Shown: one piece after another, positions 6,153 through 9,434 of the stretch
How the letters are laid out: each line of letters opens with the position of its first letter
How positions within the stretch are numbered: position 1 is the stretch's first letter
The notes under the pieces: generated by a model
Told to the model about the DNA's origin: nothing
What the model saw: the letters and a program-made list of their open reading frames with translations, nothing else
Database searches by the model: none
Position numbers and translations under genes: made by a program
Assembly (NCBI GenBank): GCA_013360825.1
Contig: JABWAY010000154.1
Coordinates: forward strand, 1 to 9,434
Origin: Candidatus Brocadiia bacterium
GTDB lineage: Bacteria; Planctomycetota; MHYJ01; WSZJ01
Reading direction: 5' to 3'
DNA: 9,434 bases

Positions 6153-7021
6153 CGGCCCGCCTGCTCGACGGCGTCCCGATCGCGGAGGAGATCCTGGCGG
6201 GGGTCCGTCGCGATGCCGCCGCCCTGACCGCGGCAGGGCGCCCCCCCCGCCTCGCCGCCCTCCTCATCGGGCACGCGGCGTCGAGCGAGGTCTACATCCG
6301 GAACCAGAAAAAGGCCTGCGAGGAGAGCGGAATCGGATTCGAACTCCGGGCGCTCGAAGCCACCGCCTCCGAACCCGAGGTGCTCGCCGCCGTGCGGGCG
6401 CTCAATGTCGAGCCCGGAGTCACCGGGATCATCCTCCATCAGCCGTTCCCGCCTCACATCGACGAGCGCCGGGTCCGCGAGGCGCTGAACCCGGCGCGCG
6501 ACGTCGAGTCGATGACCCCGCACAACTTCGGCCGGCTGGTGATGGGGCAGTTCGAGATCGCGCCGTCGACGGCGAGCGCGGCGCTGGAAATCGCCCGGCG
6601 CGAGCATCCGGACATGACGGGGCTCGAAGTGACGATCGTGGGTCACAGCGAGATCGTCGGGAAGCCCCTCGCGCTGCTGCTCCTCCAGACTCCGCGCAGT
6701 TCCCCGACGGTCACGGTCTGCCACATCTCGACGCGCGACCTGGCGTTTCACACCCGGCGTGCAGATCTCGTTTTCGTCGCGGCGGGGGTGCCCGGGCTGC
6801 TCCAGGCGGGAATGGTCCGTCCCGGCGCGACGGTCATCGACATCGGGATCAACCGCGTCAAGGGGCCCGACGGCAAGTCCCGGATCGTCGGGGACGCGGC
6901 GCCGGACGTCGTTTCGGTCGCGGGGGCGCTGACCCCGGTCCCCGGTGGCGTCGGCCCGGTCACCGTCGCCGTCCTGCTGCGAAACACCGTGCGCCTGGCG
7001 CAGGGCCCCGCCCGCGCCTGA
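6149..7021 (+). CDS. folD: FolD-family methylene-THF dehydrogenase with substituted cyclohydrolase residues
   Basis: A 290-residue FolD homologue (normal length), starting at a GTG whose last two bases begin the TGA of fhs (GTGA overlap). Fold markers are SEVYIRNQKKACEE (46-59), GIILHQPFP (93-101), DVESMTPHNFGRL (118-130), VGHSEIVGKPLALLL (164-178), VIDIGINR and TPVPGGVGPVT near the C-terminus. Canonical FolD oxidises methylene-THF to methenyl-THF and hydrolyses that to 10-formyl-THF. Here the catalytic Lys (human Lys56, Tyr+4) is Gln53, the VQLPLP Gln (human Gln100) is His97, and the Asp of DVDG (human Asp125) is Glu120. The GRS Arg (human Arg173) is His166 and the CHS Ser (human Ser197) is Ile193. 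I infer loss of cyclohydrolase activity and possibly NAD rather than NADP use, with the dehydrogenase kept. The linked FchA-like enzyme could supply the lost step. Confidence 0.9.
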   Translation: MTARLLDGVPIAEEILAGVRRDAAALTAAGRPPRLAALLIGHAASSEVYIRNQKKACEESGIGFELRALEATASEPEVLAAVRALNVEPGVTGIILHQPFPPHIDERRVREALNPARDVESMTPHNFGRLVMGQFEIAPSTASAALEIARREHPDMTGLEVTIVGHSEIVGKPLALLLLQTPRSSPTVTVCHISTRDLAFHTRRADLVFVAAGVPGLLQAGMVRPGATVIDIGINRVKGPDGKSRIVGDAAPDVVSVAGALTPVPGGVGPVTVAVLLRNTVRLAQGPARA

Positions 7022-7060
7022 CCGGGCCGGACGGGTCGAGCGGCCCATCCTCAGGGCATG

Positions 7061-7093
7061 AAAAAAGCCGGGGCGGATTCCTCCGCCCCGGCT
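7061..7093 (-). terminator. Intrinsic terminator of the propeller-protein gene
   Basis: On the minus strand, a perfect 12-bp stem AGCCGGGGCGGA / TCCGCCCCGGCT (7093-7082 and 7077-7066) encloses a GGAA (GNRA-type) loop. It is followed by a run of T (complement of A6 at 7061-7066). It lies 18 bases after the stop codon of the minus-strand gene. There is no T run on the plus side, so it should act mainly on the minus-strand transcript, although its hairpin also lies 45 bases past folD. Confidence 0.85.
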
Positions 7094-7111
7094 CGGGATG
7101 AACGCTCCGGT

Positions 7112-8674
<1,563 letters not shown>

Positions 8675-8679
8675 CCCCT

Positions 8680-8687
8680 CCTCCTTT
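8680..8687 (-). promoter_or_regulatory. Ribosome binding site deciding a TTG start
   Basis: AAAGGAGG on the minus strand is a full anti-Shine-Dalgarno match five bases before the TTG at 8674-8672. It justifies an unusual TTG start, which also places the signal peptide correctly. Confidence 0.85.
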
Positions 8688-8709
8688 CGCCCACCTCTGG
8701 GCTAGAAGC

Positions 8710-8732
8710 ATCTTTTACACGGTGTAAAAGAT
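8710..8732. promoter_or_regulatory. Perfect 23-bp palindrome, probable operator
   Basis: ATCTTTTACAC, one central G, then GTGTAAAAGAT: an 11-base perfect inverted repeat, AT-rich in a high-GC setting. It lies 35 bases before the TTG of the propeller gene and 135 before the lipoprotein ATG. With a one-base centre it is better suited to a dimeric repressor than to a terminator, and no T run follows it. The regulator is not in the window. TTTACA inside it (5 of 6 to TTGACA) could double as a -35 box, but no convincing -10 was found. Confidence 0.6.
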
Positions 8733-8867
8733 TGCGCGCTGAAACCCTCGTTTTGTGTAGTCCTGCGGTCAGGACCAGTTCTTCCGCAAGCCGCGTACCA
8801 GACCGACCGCACCCGCCGAACTCGGGAAAGGCTGGACTTCCGCCCCCCCGTTGCCTATGAAACACAG
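8733..8867 (+). other. Upstream region of the lipoprotein gene
   Basis: No gene is visible here. TTGCGC (8732-8737) and TGTAGT (8756-8761) are 18 bases apart and are the best promoter candidate towards the lipoprotein, overlapping the end of the palindrome. The match is weak. No Shine-Dalgarno sequence precedes the ATG at 8868. A four-codon frame ATGAAACACAGATGA (8857-8871) overlaps that ATG. Confidence 0.25.
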
Positions 8868-9434
8868 ATGAGACATCCCTGGAAGATCGCCGGCTCACTC
8901 CTGGCCCTGCTCGCCGGTTGCCGCAGTCGGGCCGCCGAACACGAACGCGCCCTGTCCACACCGGACCACGGACACTCCCAGCTCACCGCGCTTCACTCGT
9001 CCTGCGATGACCCGGCCCCGGATGGACCCGGCGTCATCTTCGCATCCCCGTACACTACCGGGAGATCCGCCCTCTACAAAAGGAATTTCCAGTCCCCCGC
9101 TCCGATCCTCCTCGCCGGCGCCGACGCCGACCTCCGGATGCCCGCCCCGTCCCCGGACGGCCGCACGCTCGCCTTCGTCTCCAATACGCGCGGAAAATGG
9201 GATCTCTTCCAGGTTTCCCTCCCGCACACCGAAGTCGCGCGGTGGACGCTCGTCGCCGGGTCGGATGAGGACGAAGCGACGCCGGCGTGGTCGCCGGACG
9301 GAGAGCAGCTCGCGTGGTCCGCGCTCGACCGGCGCGACGGCGTGTGGCGCATGCGGATCCGGGCCCGCGACGGGTCGGTGCGTGAGTTCCGCTTCGACAA
9401 GGGTGGCGACCAGTTCTACGACCAGATCTCGGCG
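8868..9434 (+). CDS. TolB-like (PD40/WD40) lipoprotein, 3'-truncated by window edge
   Basis: The frame is open from the ATG at 8868 to the window end, 189 residues. Residues 1-18 are a lipoprotein signal: a basic start (MRHPWK), a hydrophobic core and the lipobox LAGC with Cys18. Two PD40-type propeller repeats follow, APSPDGRTLAFVSNTRGKWDLFQV (93-116; key SPDG and LAFVSN) and PAWSPDGEQLAWSALDRRDGVWRM (139-162; key SPDG and LAW). This is the pattern of TolB and of proteins with PD40 repeats such as DPP-IV-like propellers, and the blades probably continue beyond the window. A membrane-anchored periplasmic protein is expected. The ATG places the lipobox at the normal distance, but no clear ribosome binding site precedes it. 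No Asp/Glu retention signal can be asserted (R19-S20 follow the Cys, so an outer-membrane location is more likely under the E. coli rule). It is divergent from the propeller protein. Confidence 0.8.
   Translation, partial: MRHPWKIAGSLLALLAGCRSRAAEHERALSTPDHGHSQLTALHSSCDDPAPDGPGVIFASPYTTGRSALYKRNFQSPAPILLAGADADLRMPAPSPDGRTLAFVSNTRGKWDLFQVSLPHTEVARWTLVAGSDEDEATPAWSPDGEQLAWSALDRRDGVWRMRIRARDGSVREFRFDKGGDQFYDQISA

Noticed and set aside
7024..7046. GGGCCG...CGGCCC hairpin after folD as its terminator
   Set aside because: Only six pairs with an 11-base loop and no T run, too weak in a GC-rich region to call.
8710..8732. Palindrome as an intrinsic terminator
   Set aside because: AT-rich stem, no T run beyond it, and it lies upstream of both genes rather than after them.

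Overview
The window is high-GC bacterial DNA with the look of a diderm (Gram-negative) lineage. It holds four export-type N-termini or lipoproteins, secretin-like modules, TolB-like propeller repeats and a C-terminal sorting signal. The DVxxLTxxxxDFxG linkers followed by SW-containing N-domains, and the Gly-rich/CGxTGLE/basic tail, remind me of planctomycete-type proteins. That placement is from memory and is not proven by anything here. No rRNA, tRNA, CRISPR array, insertion sequence or phage gene was seen.

Layout. (1) 1-3226, plus strand: two adjacent paralogous genes, the first cut by the window edge, each built from two copies of the same ~290-residue secretin-like module. They are translationally coupled and end at a strong hairpin (3240-3269). 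(2) 3271-3750, minus strand: a small exported TPR protein convergent with them. (3) 3751-3886: an odd almost pure pyrimidine intergenic tract shared by the TPR gene and the divergent folate operon. It has G-quadruplex potential on the minus strand. (4) 3887-7021, plus strand: a tightly overlapping three-gene one-carbon operon, fchA-like cyclohydrolase, fhs and folD. (5) 7061-8674, minus strand: a secreted propeller-like protein with a poly-Gly linker and a Cys-containing C-terminal anchor, with an excellent intrinsic terminator behind it. (6) 8675-8867: a divergent intergenic region with a perfect 23-bp palindrome. (7) 8868-9434, plus strand: the first 189 residues of a TolB-like lipoprotein that runs off the window.

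How the genes work together. The folate operon encodes formate to 10-formyl-THF (Fhs), 10-formyl-THF to 5,10-methenyl-THF (FchA-like), and methenyl-THF to/from methylene-THF (FolD). The FolD here lacks the catalytic Lys and other residues needed for its own cyclohydrolase activity. The linked FchA-like protein is therefore probably not redundant but supplies the missing step. The secretin-like pair and the TPR protein look like envelope or periplasmic components of unknown role. The propeller protein and the TolB-like lipoprotein are both exported and are divergently transcribed around the palindrome, which could coordinate them.
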